DNA of 31,068 nucleotides from Sva-07 sp035529175. Its GTDB lineage: Bacteria > Actinomycetota > Acidimicrobiia > Acidimicrobiales > Ilumatobacteraceae. Location of the stretch: assembly GCA_035529175.1 (NCBI GenBank), contig DATKXG010000189.1, positions 1 to 31,068 on the forward strand. Reading direction: 5' to 3'. Position 1 is the first letter of the stretch. Each line of letters begins with the position of its first letter. The notes under the pieces were generated by a model that was given only the letters and a program-made list of their open reading frames with translations, ran no database searches and was not told the origin of the DNA. Made by a program: the position numbers and the translations under genes. Positions 6,582 through 14,748 of the stretch are shown here, piece after piece.

Positions 6582-7166
6582 ATGCCATTGCGCGTCGTGA
6601 TCGCCGAGGACGAGGCCATCATTCGCATGGACCTGCGCGAGACCCTCGAAGAAGAGGGCTACGAGGTCATCGGTGAGACCGGCCGGGGCGATCAGGCGAT
6701 CGAGCTCGTCCGGGGTCTGCAGCCGGACCTGGCCATCCTCGACATCAAGATGCCCGGGATGGACGGCCTCGAAGCCGCTCGGATCATCAACGGCGAGAAG
6801 ATCTGCGGGGTGCTGATGCTCACGGCGTTCAGCCAGCGCGAGGTCGTCGAGCAGGCCCGCGATGCCGGCGCGCTCGCCTTCCTGGTCAAACCGTTCCAGA
6901 AGAGCGACCTGATCCCGGCGATCGAGGTTGCGATGGGACGCTTCCGCGAGCTTCGGTCGTTGACGGGCGAGATCGACGCACTCGGCGAGCAGCTCGAGTC
7001 GCGCAAGGTCATCGATCGGGCCAAGGGGCTGCTGATAGACGAGTTGGGCATGAGCGAGACCGACGCATTCGGCTTCATCCAGCGCACCGCGATGAGCGAA
7101 CGAACCCGGATGCGTGACGTCGCCGACCGCATTCTCGACGGCTCGCTACGACCTGGCGTCGACTGA
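6582..7166 (+). CDS. pdtaR: ANTAR-domain response regulator, PdtaR-like
   Basis: 194 residues. Residues 1-120 form a receiver domain with the acidic cluster VVIAEDEAIIRMDL, phosphoacceptor Asp54 in AILDIKMPG, and conserved Lys103 in LVKPF. Residues from about 125 to 190 form an ANTAR RNA-binding domain (SRKVIDRAKGLLIDELGMSETDAFGFIQRTAM). Regulators of this type bind paired hairpins in mRNA and prevent transcription termination when phosphorylated. It resembles mycobacterial Rv1626 (PdtaR), also near polA, rpsA and coaE. The partner histidine kinase (PdtaS) is not in the window. polA starts 8 bp after its stop. Confidence 0.93.
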   Translation: MPLRVVIAEDEAIIRMDLRETLEEEGYEVIGETGRGDQAIELVRGLQPDLAILDIKMPGMDGLEAARIINGEKICGVLMLTAFSQREVVEQARDAGALAFLVKPFQKSDLIPAIEVAMGRFRELRSLTGEIDALGEQLESRKVIDRAKGLLIDELGMSETDAFGFIQRTAMSERTRMRDVADRILDGSLRPGVD

Positions 7167-7174
7167 GGCGGGCG

Positions 7175-9847
7175 ATGGGCACCTACCTCGTCGTCGACGG
7201 CAACTCGCTGACCTATCGCGCCTTCTTCGCGCTCCCGACCGACATGGCGACGGCGAGCGGACAGGTCACCAATGCCGTGTTCGGCTTCACGTCGATGCTG
7301 ATCAACGTGCTCAAGGACCACACGCCGGATGGCGTGCTCGTCGCGTTCGACCGGCCCGAGCCGACGTTCCGCCACGAAGCCGAGCCGCTCTACAAGGCAC
7401 AGCGCGAGGCAGCACCGGACATCTTGCGCCAGCAGATGGGCCTGGTGCGAGAGGTGCTCGACGCAGTCGGCATCACGGCAATCGACCTGTCCGGTTGGGA
7501 GGCCGACGACATCATCGCCACCGCGACCGACCGGCTGGTCGAGGCAGGCCACGAGGTGATCATCGTCACCGGCGACCGCGACAGCTATCAGCTGGTGCGC
7601 GACCCCGACGTCAAGGTGCTCTACAACAAGCGTGGCGTCAGCGACTACGCCTTCTACGACGAGGCGGGCATCGAGGAACGCACGGGTGTCGCTCCGTCGC
7701 TCTACGTGCAGTACGCAGCGCTGCGCGGCGACAACAGTGACAACCTGCCGGGCGTGCCCGGCGTGGGCGAGAAGACCGCAGCGAAGCTGATCAACACCTA
7801 CGGCGGCCTCGACGGGATCTTCGAGCACGTCGACGAGCAGACGCCGAAGCTCCGGTCGAATCTCGCCGAACACGAGGAACGAGCTCGCAAGAACCTCGAA
7901 CTGATGCAACTGCGTCACGACGCCCCGATCGACGATCTCGTCATCGACGACCTCGGGGTGACCCCGAATGTCGATGAACTGAAGCGGCTGTTCGACTTCC
8001 TCGAGTTCCGCACGTTGGCCGGACGTCTCGACGAGGCGCTCTCGGCCATGGGCACGTCGGTCGTCCTCGGCCCCGCCGACGAGCGAGCGGAGATCGTCGC
8101 CGAGGTGGCGACGGCAGCATCGCCGGCCGACGCCGCAGCTGCGATCGCCTCGGCGGAGGCGCTCGACGTCGCCGCCACGTGGGTCGGCGAGCCCGGCCGC
8201 ACCCCGCTCGCCGGGATCGCGGTCGTCGTCGACGCGTCGGTGGCCGACGTGCTCTGGATTCCAGCGGACGTGCTCGCCGACGACGCGGTTCGCTCGGCGC
8301 TCGGCGCCCACCGCAACCTGCGCGGGCACAACGTCAAACCGCTGATGCGCTCGCTGCTGGAGTTCGACGTCGAGGTGCGAGGACTCACGCTCGACACGGC
8401 GATCGCCGCGTACCTGATCGATCCCGCCGAGGCCCGCTACACGCTGCCCGACCTGATCGAGAAGTACACCAAGTTCGCCCGCCCGTCCGACGACGCCGCC
8501 GGCAGTGGGCAGCTCGACCTCGACGGTACGTCGCTCGGCGACGCCGAACTCGCTGCGCGTGACGCGCTGGCGGTCAACGCGTTGGCCGAGCCGATCGTGG
8601 CGAGCCTCGAGGCCCAGGGGATGGCCGAGCTGTACCGGACGATCGAGAACCCGCTCGTGTTGGTGCTCGCGAAGATGGAGCACGTCGGCATCGGCGTCGA
8701 CGTCGAGGAGTTGCGCGCCCTCGGCAAGCGCCTGTCCGACGAGGTGCAGACGCTGCAGGCGCACCTGAGAGAGGTCGCGGGCCGCGACGACCTCAACCTG
8801 AACTCGCCGAAGCAGCTGCGCGAGATCCTCTACGACGAGCGCGGACTGTCGCCGGGCAAGAAGACCAAGACCGGCTACTCGACCGACGCCGCCACGCTCG
8901 AGAAGATCAAGGACCAGTGGCCCGAATTCCTCGAACCGCTGATGCGCTATCGCGAGGTCGAGAAGCTGCGCAGCACCTACGGCGAGGGGCTGCTCGCCGA
9001 GGTCGCCGCCGATGGGCGGATCCACGCGACCTTCAACCAGACCGTCGCCCGCACCGGACGCTTGTCGTCGGACCAGCCGAACCTCCACAACATCCCGGTG
9101 CGCACCGACGAAGGTCGGCAGTTCCGCAAGGCATTCGTGCCCGCCCCAGGCACCGAGCTGCTCGTCGCCGATTACAACCAGATCGAACTGCGCTGCATCG
9201 CCCACCTCGCGAAGGACCCCGGGCTGATCGAGGCCTTCACCAGCGGCCAGGACATCCACAACGCCACCGCGGCGCGGGTGTTCGGCGTCGAACCGTCGGC
9301 GGTGACCGTCGAACAGCGGTCGAAGGCGAAGATGGTGTCGTACGGCCTCGCCTACGGCATGGAGGCCTACGGACTCGGCCAACGGCTGAACATCCCGACC
9401 GAGGAAGCCGCCGTCATCCTCGACGCCTACTTCGTCGCGTTTCCCAACGTGAAGGCCTACATGGATCGCACGGTGATCGAGGCGCGTGAGCGTGGCTACA
9501 CCGAGACGCTGTTCGGGCGTCGCCGGCCCATTCCCGAGTTGATGAATTCGAACTTCCGGGTGCGGCAGGCGGGTGAGCGCCAGGCGATGAACGCCGGAAT
9601 CCAGGGGCTCGCCGCCGACATCTTCAAGGTGGCGCTGGTGCACATCGACGAGGCGCTGGTCGCAGGGGAGTACGACAGCCGCGTCGTGCTGCAGGTGCAC
9701 GACGAGGTGATCGTCGAGGTTCCCGACGACGAACACGATGTCGTCGGCGATCTCGTCGTGGGGCTGATGCACGACGCCGCCGACCTCGACGTGCCGCTCG
9801 AGGTCAACGTGTCGTGGGGTGAGACGTGGGCGTCGGCGAAGGGGTGA
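7175..9847 (+). CDS. polA: DNA polymerase I (5'-3' exonuclease active, 3'-5' exonuclease degenerate)
   Basis: 890 residues. Residues 1-290 are the FEN-like 5' nuclease (VDGNSLTYRAFFAL, GWEADDIIATATD, GDRDSYQLV, RGDNSDNLPGVPGVGEKTA). Residues of about 300-480 keep the fold of the proofreading domain but have LDVAATW where the metal-binding DxE is expected, so proofreading is probably lost, as in other actinobacterial Pol I. The polymerase domain has motif A with Asp666 (VADYNQIELR), motif B (KAKMVSYGLAYGME) and motif C with Asp843 (VHDEVIVEVP). Tyr723 occupies the position of E. coli Phe762; tyrosine there is known to lower discrimination against dideoxynucleotides. The start has GAGG about 6 bp upstream. 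A strong hairpin follows the stop directly. Confidence 0.97.
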   Translation: MGTYLVVDGNSLTYRAFFALPTDMATASGQVTNAVFGFTSMLINVLKDHTPDGVLVAFDRPEPTFRHEAEPLYKAQREAAPDILRQQMGLVREVLDAVGITAIDLSGWEADDIIATATDRLVEAGHEVIIVTGDRDSYQLVRDPDVKVLYNKRGVSDYAFYDEAGIEERTGVAPSLYVQYAALRGDNSDNLPGVPGVGEKTAAKLINTYGGLDGIFEHVDEQTPKLRSNLAEHEERARKNLELMQLRHDAPIDDLVIDDLGVTPNVDELKRLFDFLEFRTLAGRLDEALSAMGTSVVLGPADERAEIVAEVATAASPADAAAAIASAEALDVAATWVGEPGRTPLAGIAVVVDASVADVLWIPADVLADDAVRSALGAHRNLRGHNVKPLMRSLLEFDVEVRGLTLDTAIAAYLIDPAEARYTLPDLIEKYTKFARPSDDAAGSGQLDLDGTSLGDAELAARDALAVNALAEPIVASLEAQGMAELYRTIENPLVLVLAKMEHVGIGVDVEELRALGKRLSDEVQTLQAHLREVAGRDDLNLNSPKQLREILYDERGLSPGKKTKTGYSTDAATLEKIKDQWPEFLEPLMRYREVEKLRSTYGEGLLAEVAADGRIHATFNQTVARTGRLSSDQPNLHNIPVRTDEGRQFRKAFVPAPGTELLVADYNQIELRCIAHLAKDPGLIEAFTSGQDIHNATAARVFGVEPSAVTVEQRSKAKMVSYGLAYGMEAYGLGQRLNIPTEEAAVILDAYFVAFPNVKAYMDRTVIEARERGYTETLFGRRRPIPELMNSNFRVRQAGERQAMNAGIQGLAADIFKVALVHIDEALVAGEYDSRVVLQVHDEVIVEVPDDEHDVVGDLVVGLMHDAADLDVPLEVNVSWGETWASAKG

Positions 9848-9878
9848 ATCACGCCAGGGGTCAGACCCCAGGCGTGAT
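9848..9878 (+). terminator. Hairpin immediately after polA
   Basis: ATCACGCC pairs with GGCGTGAT (8 bp). After an A-A mismatch, GGGGT pairs with ACCCC around a CAG loop. The hairpin begins on the base after the stop codon. There is no T-run, which is common for actinobacterial terminators. It could also be a copy of a dispersed palindrome. It separates polA from the methyltransferase gene 95 bp further on. Confidence 0.6.
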
Positions 9879-9973
9879 CGTGATCCGCACCGACGAGGTG
9901 TTGATGCACTGTGCCAAGGCGTTCCGTCGGGGCGACCCCGCTCGCGACGCTCCCGACTGACGGCCGGCTGGGA

Positions 9974-10699
9974 ATGACGCGCGATCACTGGTTCGAGGAC
10001 GTCGCCGACCACATGGGCGCGGCCTACGACCGCTACGCCCACACCAAGGGCACCGTGCAGGAGATCGACCACGTGAGCGCGGCGCTCGGGCTGCGGCCCG
10101 GGGAGCGGGTCCTCGACGTCGGGTGCGGCACGGGCCGTCACGCCCACGAACTCGCTCGACGCGGCATCGCGGTCCACGGCATCGACATCAGCGAACGGTT
10201 CATCGACCTCGCGATCGCGGCAGCGGTGCCGCTCGCCACGTTCGAGCGCGCGGATGCCCGCTCGATGGGGTTCGAGTCGGAGTTCGATGCGGTGATCTGC
10301 CTGTGCCAAGGAGCGTTCGGGATGATGACAGCGAACGGGGACGACGGTGCGGTCGTCGCCGGCGTGGCTCGGGCGCTCAAGCCAGGCGGACGGCTTGCGC
10401 TCAGCGCGTTCAACGCCTACTTCGCCGTGAAGTACCACGACAACGCCGACTTCGACGCCTCGACCGGGGTGTCCCACGAGATCACCGAGATCCGCTCGGA
10501 GGCGGGGGAACCCCGAACCGTCGATCTCTGGACCGGCTGCTACACCCCTCGTGAGCTCCGCCTGCTCCTCGCTGCGCACGGCTTCACCGTCGAGTCGATC
10601 GCCAGCGTCGAGCCCGGCGCCTACGGGGCCGACCCGCCCACCACCGAATCGCCCGAATTCCTCGTCATCGCGCGCCACCAACCCCGAAATTCGGAGTGA
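9974..10699 (+). CDS. Class I SAM-dependent methyltransferase
   Basis: 241 residues from the ATG at 9974. The Rossmann-fold motif I is VLDVGCGTGRHAHELA, followed by the motif II strand VHGIDIS. Later come FDAVICLCQGAFGMM and the KPGGRLALSAFN post-motif. The C-terminal part (YTPRELRLLLAAHGFTVESI) is typical of small-molecule methyltransferases of the UbiE/Methyltransf_25 type. The substrate is unknown. The frame can be extended to a GTG at 9911, but the added residues look random and the MTRDHWFEDVADHMGAAYDRYA start fits the family better. The last codons and the stop lie in the left arm of a long palindrome. Confidence 0.85.
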   Translation: MTRDHWFEDVADHMGAAYDRYAHTKGTVQEIDHVSAALGLRPGERVLDVGCGTGRHAHELARRGIAVHGIDISERFIDLAIAAAVPLATFERADARSMGFESEFDAVICLCQGAFGMMTANGDDGAVVAGVARALKPGGRLALSAFNAYFAVKYHDNADFDASTGVSHEITEIRSEAGEPRTVDLWTGCYTPRELRLLLAAHGFTVESIASVEPGAYGADPPTTESPEFLVIARHQPRNSE

Positions 10700-10737
10700 A
10701 ACGTGCGCTGGGCGCAACGTTCGCTCCGAATTTCGGG
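10683..10737. repeat. 55-bp near-perfect palindrome overlapping a stop codon
   Basis: CCCGAAATTCGGAG (10683-10696) pairs perfectly with CTCCGAATTTCGGG (10724-10737). The inner sequence can pair further, ending in GCGC-TGG-GCGC. The stop codon of the methyltransferase (10697-10699) lies directly inside the left arm. It may act as a transcription terminator or as an RNA end-protecting hairpin before rpsA, or be a member of a dispersed palindromic family. Confidence 0.75.
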
Positions 10738-10796
10738 ATTGATGGGGGGTCTCGGGGTGAGGGGGCGAGGCCATCGTCGTTGGGCGGGGGCGCTGG

Positions 10797-10802
10797 TAGC
10801 AT
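10797..10802 (+). promoter_or_regulatory. Possible -10 element of rpsA
   Basis: TAGCAT lies about 70 nt upstream of the proposed TTG start of rpsA, after the palindrome. No good -35 box is visible at normal spacing. It would give a leader of about 65 nt. Confidence 0.2.
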
Positions 10803-10872
10803 GGTCGGCTGCGTCGCGCAACGTGGCGCTGTCCATCCATCGATCCCATCCGTTCCGAAAGCAGTTCGTCCC

Positions 10873-12336
10873 TTGTCCGACACCGCAACCACCTCCGAGT
10901 CTCCCGCCAACCCGATGGGAACCTTCGACGAAGAGGGCACGTATACCCCCCGCGAGATCGTCTCCGACGACCTCGGCATGTCGTTCGCCGATGCGATCGA
11001 CGGCACCATGGTCACCGTCGAGGACGGCCAGCTCGTTCACGGCACCGTGGTCAAGATCGACAAGGACGAGGTGCTCCTCGACATCGGTTACAAGTCCGAG
11101 GGCGTGATCCTCTCGCGTGAGCTGAGCATCCGCAACGACGTCGACCCGTCCGAGGTCGTCTCGCTCGGCGAGCGCGTCGAGGCGCTCGTGCTCACCAAGG
11201 AGGACAAGGAAGGCCGCCTCCTCCTGTCGAAGAAGCGGGCGCAGTACGAGCGCGCGTGGGGTGACATCGAGGCGAAGAAGGAAGCCGACGAAGTCGTCTC
11301 CGGGCCCGTCATCGAGGTCGTCAAGGGCGGCCTCATCGTCGACATCGGTCTGCGCGGCTTCCTGCCGGCATCGCTCGTCGAGCTGCGTCGGGTCCGCGAC
11401 CTCGCCCCGTACATCGGCGAGACCGTCCACTGCAAGATCATCGAACTCGACAAGAACCGCAACAACGTGGTCCTGTCCCGTCGCGCCTACCTGGAAGAGA
11501 ACCAGAAGGAGACTCGCGACCAGTTCCTCAACAACCTCAAGGTCGGCGAGGTCCGCGAGGGCACCATCTCCTCGGTCGTCAGCTTTGGCGCATTCGTCGA
11601 CCTCGGCGGCATGGACGGACTCATCCACGTCAGCGAGCTGTCGTGGAAGCACGTCGACCACCCGGGATCGGTCGTCACCGTCGGCGACCCGGTCAAGGTC
11701 CAGGTGCTCGACGTCGACTACAGCCGCGAGCGCATCAGCCTGTCGCTGAAGGCCACCCAGCAGGATCCGTGGCAGGAATTCGCCGAGAGTCACCAGGTCG
11801 ACCAGCTCGTCTACGGCCGGGTCACCAAATTGGTGCAGTTCGGTGCGTTCGTCCAGGTCGGCGAGGGCATCGAGGGCCTCGTACACATCTCGGAAATGTC
11901 GGCACATCACGTCGACAGCCCCGAGCAGGTCGTCACCCCCGGTGAGGAGCTGTGGGTGAAGATCATCGATCTCGACCTCGCCCGCCGTCGCATCAGCCTG
12001 TCGATCAAGCAGGCCGCCGAAGGTGGCGAACTCGCCGCCGAGTACCGTGAGCACTTCGAGGTCGACTCCGCCGGCAACTGGGTCCAGGGCGAAACGTCGG
12101 CAGAGGCCGAAGCCGCGTGGTCCGAGTACTACGGCGAAGGCGGCGAGGGCGCAGCCGAGGCTGCCGGCGAGGCACCCGCAACCGAGGCTGTCGTCGAGGC
12201 ACCCGCAGCCGAGGCTGTCGTCGAGGCACCCGCAGCCGAGGTTGTTGTCGAGGCACCCGCAGCCGAGGCTGTCGTCGAGGCACCCGTGGCCGAGGACGCC
12301 GAGGCTCCGGCCGTGGAGGAAGACACCGAAGGGTGA
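10873..12336 (+). CDS. rpsA: 30S ribosomal protein S1
   Basis: 487 residues from a TTG at 10873. Four S1 RNA-binding repeats run from about residue 40 to 385, with very conserved blocks: IDKDEVLLDIGYKSEGVILS, LTKEDKEGRLLLSKKRAQYE, VVKGGLIVDIGLRGFLPASL, SSVVSFGAFVDLGGMDGLIH. S1 helps the ribosome bind mRNA. The tail after residue 430 is an Ala/Glu-rich low-complexity segment made of 9-residue repeats. The start is uncertain. TTG at 10873 gives MSDTATTSESPANP, a usual type of N-terminus, while the ATG at 10915 gives 473 residues. The longer frame from 10696 would read through a palindrome and is rejected. coaE overlaps its stop. Confidence 0.95.
   Translation: MSDTATTSESPANPMGTFDEEGTYTPREIVSDDLGMSFADAIDGTMVTVEDGQLVHGTVVKIDKDEVLLDIGYKSEGVILSRELSIRNDVDPSEVVSLGERVEALVLTKEDKEGRLLLSKKRAQYERAWGDIEAKKEADEVVSGPVIEVVKGGLIVDIGLRGFLPASLVELRRVRDLAPYIGETVHCKIIELDKNRNNVVLSRRAYLEENQKETRDQFLNNLKVGEVREGTISSVVSFGAFVDLGGMDGLIHVSELSWKHVDHPGSVVTVGDPVKVQVLDVDYSRERISLSLKATQQDPWQEFAESHQVDQLVYGRVTKLVQFGAFVQVGEGIEGLVHISEMSAHHVDSPEQVVTPGEELWVKIIDLDLARRRISLSIKQAAEGGELAAEYREHFEVDSAGNWVQGETSAEAEAAWSEYYGEGGEGAAEAAGEAPATEAVVEAPAAEAVVEAPAAEVVVEAPAAEAVVEAPVAEDAEAPAVEEDTEG
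12169..12303 (+). repeat. 27-bp tandem repeat, five units, in the rpsA tail
   Basis: The unit GAGGCACCCGCAGCCGAGG plus CTGTCGTC encodes EAPAAEAVV. Units begin at 12169, 12196, 12223, 12250 and 12277. The first has Thr for Ala, the third reads GTTGTTGTC, and the fifth is diverged. The near identity at the DNA level points to recent slippage or unequal crossing-over, so copy number may vary among strains. Confidence 0.9.
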
Positions 12337-12938
12337 TCCTGGTCGGGTTGACCGGCGGCATCGGCGCCGGCAAGTCGACCGTGTCGGCGATGCTCGCCGA
12401 ACGCGGCGCCGTCATCGTCGATGCCGATCAGATCGCCCGCGACCTCCAGTCACCGGGCAGTCCGGTGCTCGACTCGATGGCCGAACGTTTCGGTGGGCAC
12501 ATCATCCGCGATGACGGCTCGCTCGATCGGGCCGCCGTCGCAGCCATCGTGTTCAACGACGACGCGGCGCTGACGGACCTCAACGGCATCGTCCATCCGG
12601 CGATGCAGTCCGAGATCCAGCGTCAGATCGACGAGCACCGCTCGACCGACCGGGTGGTCGTGCTCGACTTCCCGCTGCTCGGCGAGAACCCGCGCAAGGG
12701 TCTCGCTGCAACGATCGTCGTCGACATTCCCGTCGACGTGGCCGTTCGGCGACTCGTGGACCAGCGCGGGATGGACGAAGCCGACGCCCGAGCACGGATC
12801 AACAGCCAGATCAGCCGCGAGGAGCGGCTGGCGACGTCGACACACGTGATCGACAACGGCGGTGACCGCGACTCGTTGACCGCTCAGGTCGACGAGCTCT
12901 GGCGGCAGCTCCTCGAGCTTCCGCACGCTGACGACTGA
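12333..12938 (+). CDS. coaE: Dephospho-CoA kinase
   Basis: 201 residues. Catalyses the last step of coenzyme A synthesis, phosphorylating the 3'-hydroxyl of dephospho-CoA. The P-loop GGIGAGKST is at residues 8-16, DADQIARDL near 35 and VLDFPLL near 110; the lid region has RINSQISREERL. The GTG at 12333 overlaps the rpsA stop in a GTGA, matching the rpsA-coaE coupling of mycobacteria. In mycobacteria CoaE carries a second GrpB-like domain; here the protein stops after the kinase domain. It ends only 2 bp from the convergent gene at 12941. Confidence 0.95.
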   Translation: MILVGLTGGIGAGKSTVSAMLAERGAVIVDADQIARDLQSPGSPVLDSMAERFGGHIIRDDGSLDRAAVAAIVFNDDAALTDLNGIVHPAMQSEIQRQIDEHRSTDRVVVLDFPLLGENPRKGLAATIVVDIPVDVAVRRLVDQRGMDEADARARINSQISREERLATSTHVIDNGGDRDSLTAQVDELWRQLLELPHADD

Positions 12939-12940
12939 GA

Positions 12941-13507
12941 TCAGGCGAGCATCGACAGGACCATGTCGACCACGGGCACGTCGGGAGCCGGCGTCGCTGC
13001 GTATCGCTCGAGGTGATCGTCGCCAAGCTCGCCGAATGCGCCGTGCACGAGTTCCCAGTACGACTGCCGGATACCGGCCCGGCCGTGATCCCGGGCCTGT
13101 TCGTATCGCTCGACCGCGCTGGCGCGCGGGACGTAGGTCATCACCTGTTCGCCGATCGGGTCGCCATCGAGTCGGATCATGTCACTGACGTCGGTGCGTT
13201 CGTAGTCGCGTTCTCGCCAGTCGAGCATCGCCAGCTCGTCCGCGGTGATCCGGACGATCACCCCGTTGCAGCTCTCCGCGTCGGACGCAACCAGGCCCAG
13301 CGACACGACGAGCCCCTGGGTGACCTCGACGCCGTCGTGGTGCCAGTCGCCGCGAAGATGAAGTGACCCGTAGTTCCACCTGCGCCCGTAGCCGTCGAGG
13401 TGAGCGACTGCAACATCGGTCGGCGCCACGAGACGCCCGATCGTCGCGGTCATCGATGTCGGTGAGACCAGCGACCCGTAGCCGAAGATCCAGGCGTGGT
13501 CGCTCAC
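12941..13507 (-). CDS. Gamma-glutamylcyclotransferase-like protein
   Basis: 188 residues. The N-terminal WIFGYGSLVSP is the substrate-loop signature of the gamma-glutamylcyclotransferase (GGCT/AIG2) fold. DWRERDYER near residues 96-104 supplies the acidic general base expected of active members. Such enzymes release 5-oxoproline from gamma-glutamyl amino acids or peptides. It is the last gene of a five-gene minus-strand unit and overlaps the M20 gene by 4 bp. Located after a glutamate-cysteine ligase, it probably acts on gamma-glutamyl-cysteine or a derivative; this is inference from context. Cyclotransferase members with other gamma-glutamyl amines as substrates are an alternative. Confidence 0.8.
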   Translation of the reverse strand: MSDHAWIFGYGSLVSPTSMTATIGRLVAPTDVAVAHLDGYGRRWNYGSLHLRGDWHHDGVEVTQGLVVSLGLVASDAESCNGVIVRITADELAMLDWRERDYERTDVSDMIRLDGDPIGEQVMTYVPRASAVERYEQARDHGRAGIRQSYWELVHGAFGELGDDHLERYAATPAPDVPVVDMVLSMLA

Positions 13508-14748
13508 GCCTCGGCGGGTCCGGCGAAGAAGCGCTCGACGGTCGCGGTGAGCAGCTGGACGCCGATCGCGATCGATCGTTCGTCGACGTCGAAGTGGCCG
13601 GCGTGCAGGTCCAGCGTCGGACCATGCGGATCACGCACGCCGAGCCGAACGTAGGCGCCGGGCACCTCGCGGGTGAACCACGCGAAGTCGTCGCCGCCCC
13701 AGCTCTGCTGCACTTCCTCGACGCAGCTGGCGCCCAACGCGGCGGCTGCGGCTTCGCCGACGATGTGGGTGACGGCGCGGTCGTTGACGACCGGGGGCAC
13801 GCCGTGGGTGTAATCGAGGTCGACCACGGCGCCGGAGCCGGCGACGATCGAGTGGAGCTCGCGCTCGAACACGTCGGCGAGCACGTCCCACACGGCCAGC
13901 GACGGCGTTCGGATGGATGCCTTGATCGCCCCGTGTGTCGGGATCACGTTGGCGGCGTCGCCTGCGTGAAGCGATCCGAACACCACCTTGACCAGCGCGG
14001 CGTGGTCGTGATCGATGTGGGCGACCGCTGCGGCGACACGGCCGGGGAGCTCGGTGACCACCTTGGCGGCGAGCCCGACGAGGTCGACGGTCAACTCCGG
14101 GCGGGCGGTGTGGCCACCCGGTCCGGACAACCCGATCACGGCCATGTCGGCGGCCGACGAGATCGCTCCGGCTCGCAATCCGATGGTCCCGACGTCGAGC
14201 TTCGGCTCGCAGTGCAGACCGACGATCGCCGCCACACCGGCGAGGCCGCCGTCGGAGACCACGTCGAGCGCTCCGCCTGGCACTCGCTCCTCGGCGGGCT
14301 GGAAGATGAACCGGACCGGTCCGGGGAGCTCGTCTCGGTGATGGGCGAAGTACAGGGCGGTCCCGAGCACGATGGCGGTGTGGACGTCGTGCCCGCATGC
14401 GTGCGACACGCCCGGCACCTGGCTGCGGTAGGCGACGTCCTTCTCGTCGGCCATGGCGAGTGCGTCGAGGTCTGCCCGGAGCGCGAGTCCCCCCTCGAAG
14501 CCGGCGGCCGAACCGGTCGGAACGATGTCGCACACGAGGCCGGTACCGACCGCGAGGCGGCGCGCCTCGAGCCCCGCGAGCTGGAGGCGTTCGTAGACGA
14601 GATCGGTGGTGGCCTGCTCGTCGCCGCTGAGTTCGGGGTGTGCGTGGAGGTTGCGGCGCAACGCCACGAGGCCCTCGCCGTGTTCGTCGAGCCACCGATC
14701 GATCGGGCGGGGCACGGCGGTTCCGGACGCAGCCGTCACTGCAGTCAT
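13504..14748 (-). CDS. M20 family amidohydrolase / peptidase
   Basis: 414 residues of the zinc-dependent M20D amidohydrolase group (hippurate hydrolase, N-acyl amino acid and IAA-amino acid hydrolases). Visible motifs are LRRNLHAHPELSG, the metal ligands in LRADLDAL and HACGHDVHTA, the catalytic glutamates in FQPAEER, a GGHTARPE dimerisation-domain site and the C-terminal LHAGHFDV histidine. It cleaves an amide bond of an N-substituted amino acid. The ATG at 14748 overlaps the end of the upstream ligase gene by 4 bp, and its own stop overlaps the cyclotransferase start by 4 bp, so the three are likely translationally coupled. A substrate with a gamma-glutamyl or cysteinyl moiety is suggested by the neighbours only. 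Confidence 0.88.
   Translation of the reverse strand: MTAVTAASGTAVPRPIDRWLDEHGEGLVALRRNLHAHPELSGDEQATTDLVYERLQLAGLEARRLAVGTGLVCDIVPTGSAAGFEGGLALRADLDALAMADEKDVAYRSQVPGVSHACGHDVHTAIVLGTALYFAHHRDELPGPVRFIFQPAEERVPGGALDVVSDGGLAGVAAIVGLHCEPKLDVGTIGLRAGAISSAADMAVIGLSGPGGHTARPELTVDLVGLAAKVVTELPGRVAAAVAHIDHDHAALVKVVFGSLHAGDAANVIPTHGAIKASIRTPSLAVWDVLADVFERELHSIVAGSGAVVDLDYTHGVPPVVNDRAVTHIVGEAAAAALGASCVEEVQQSWGGDDFAWFTREVPGAYVRLGVRDPHGPTLDLHAGHFDVDERSIAIGVQLLTATVERFFAGPAEA

Noticed and set aside
6692..10888. Very long open minus-strand frame opposite polA and pdtaR, and others like it (16726-21312, 13504-15237, 22676-24352)
   Set aside because: These are shadows caused by high GC at third codon positions of real genes on the other strand. 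They show no domains, except where they end in a real gene with its own start.
12169..12303. CRISPR-like array
   Set aside because: The 27-bp units are directly adjacent without spacers and encode part of ribosomal protein S1.
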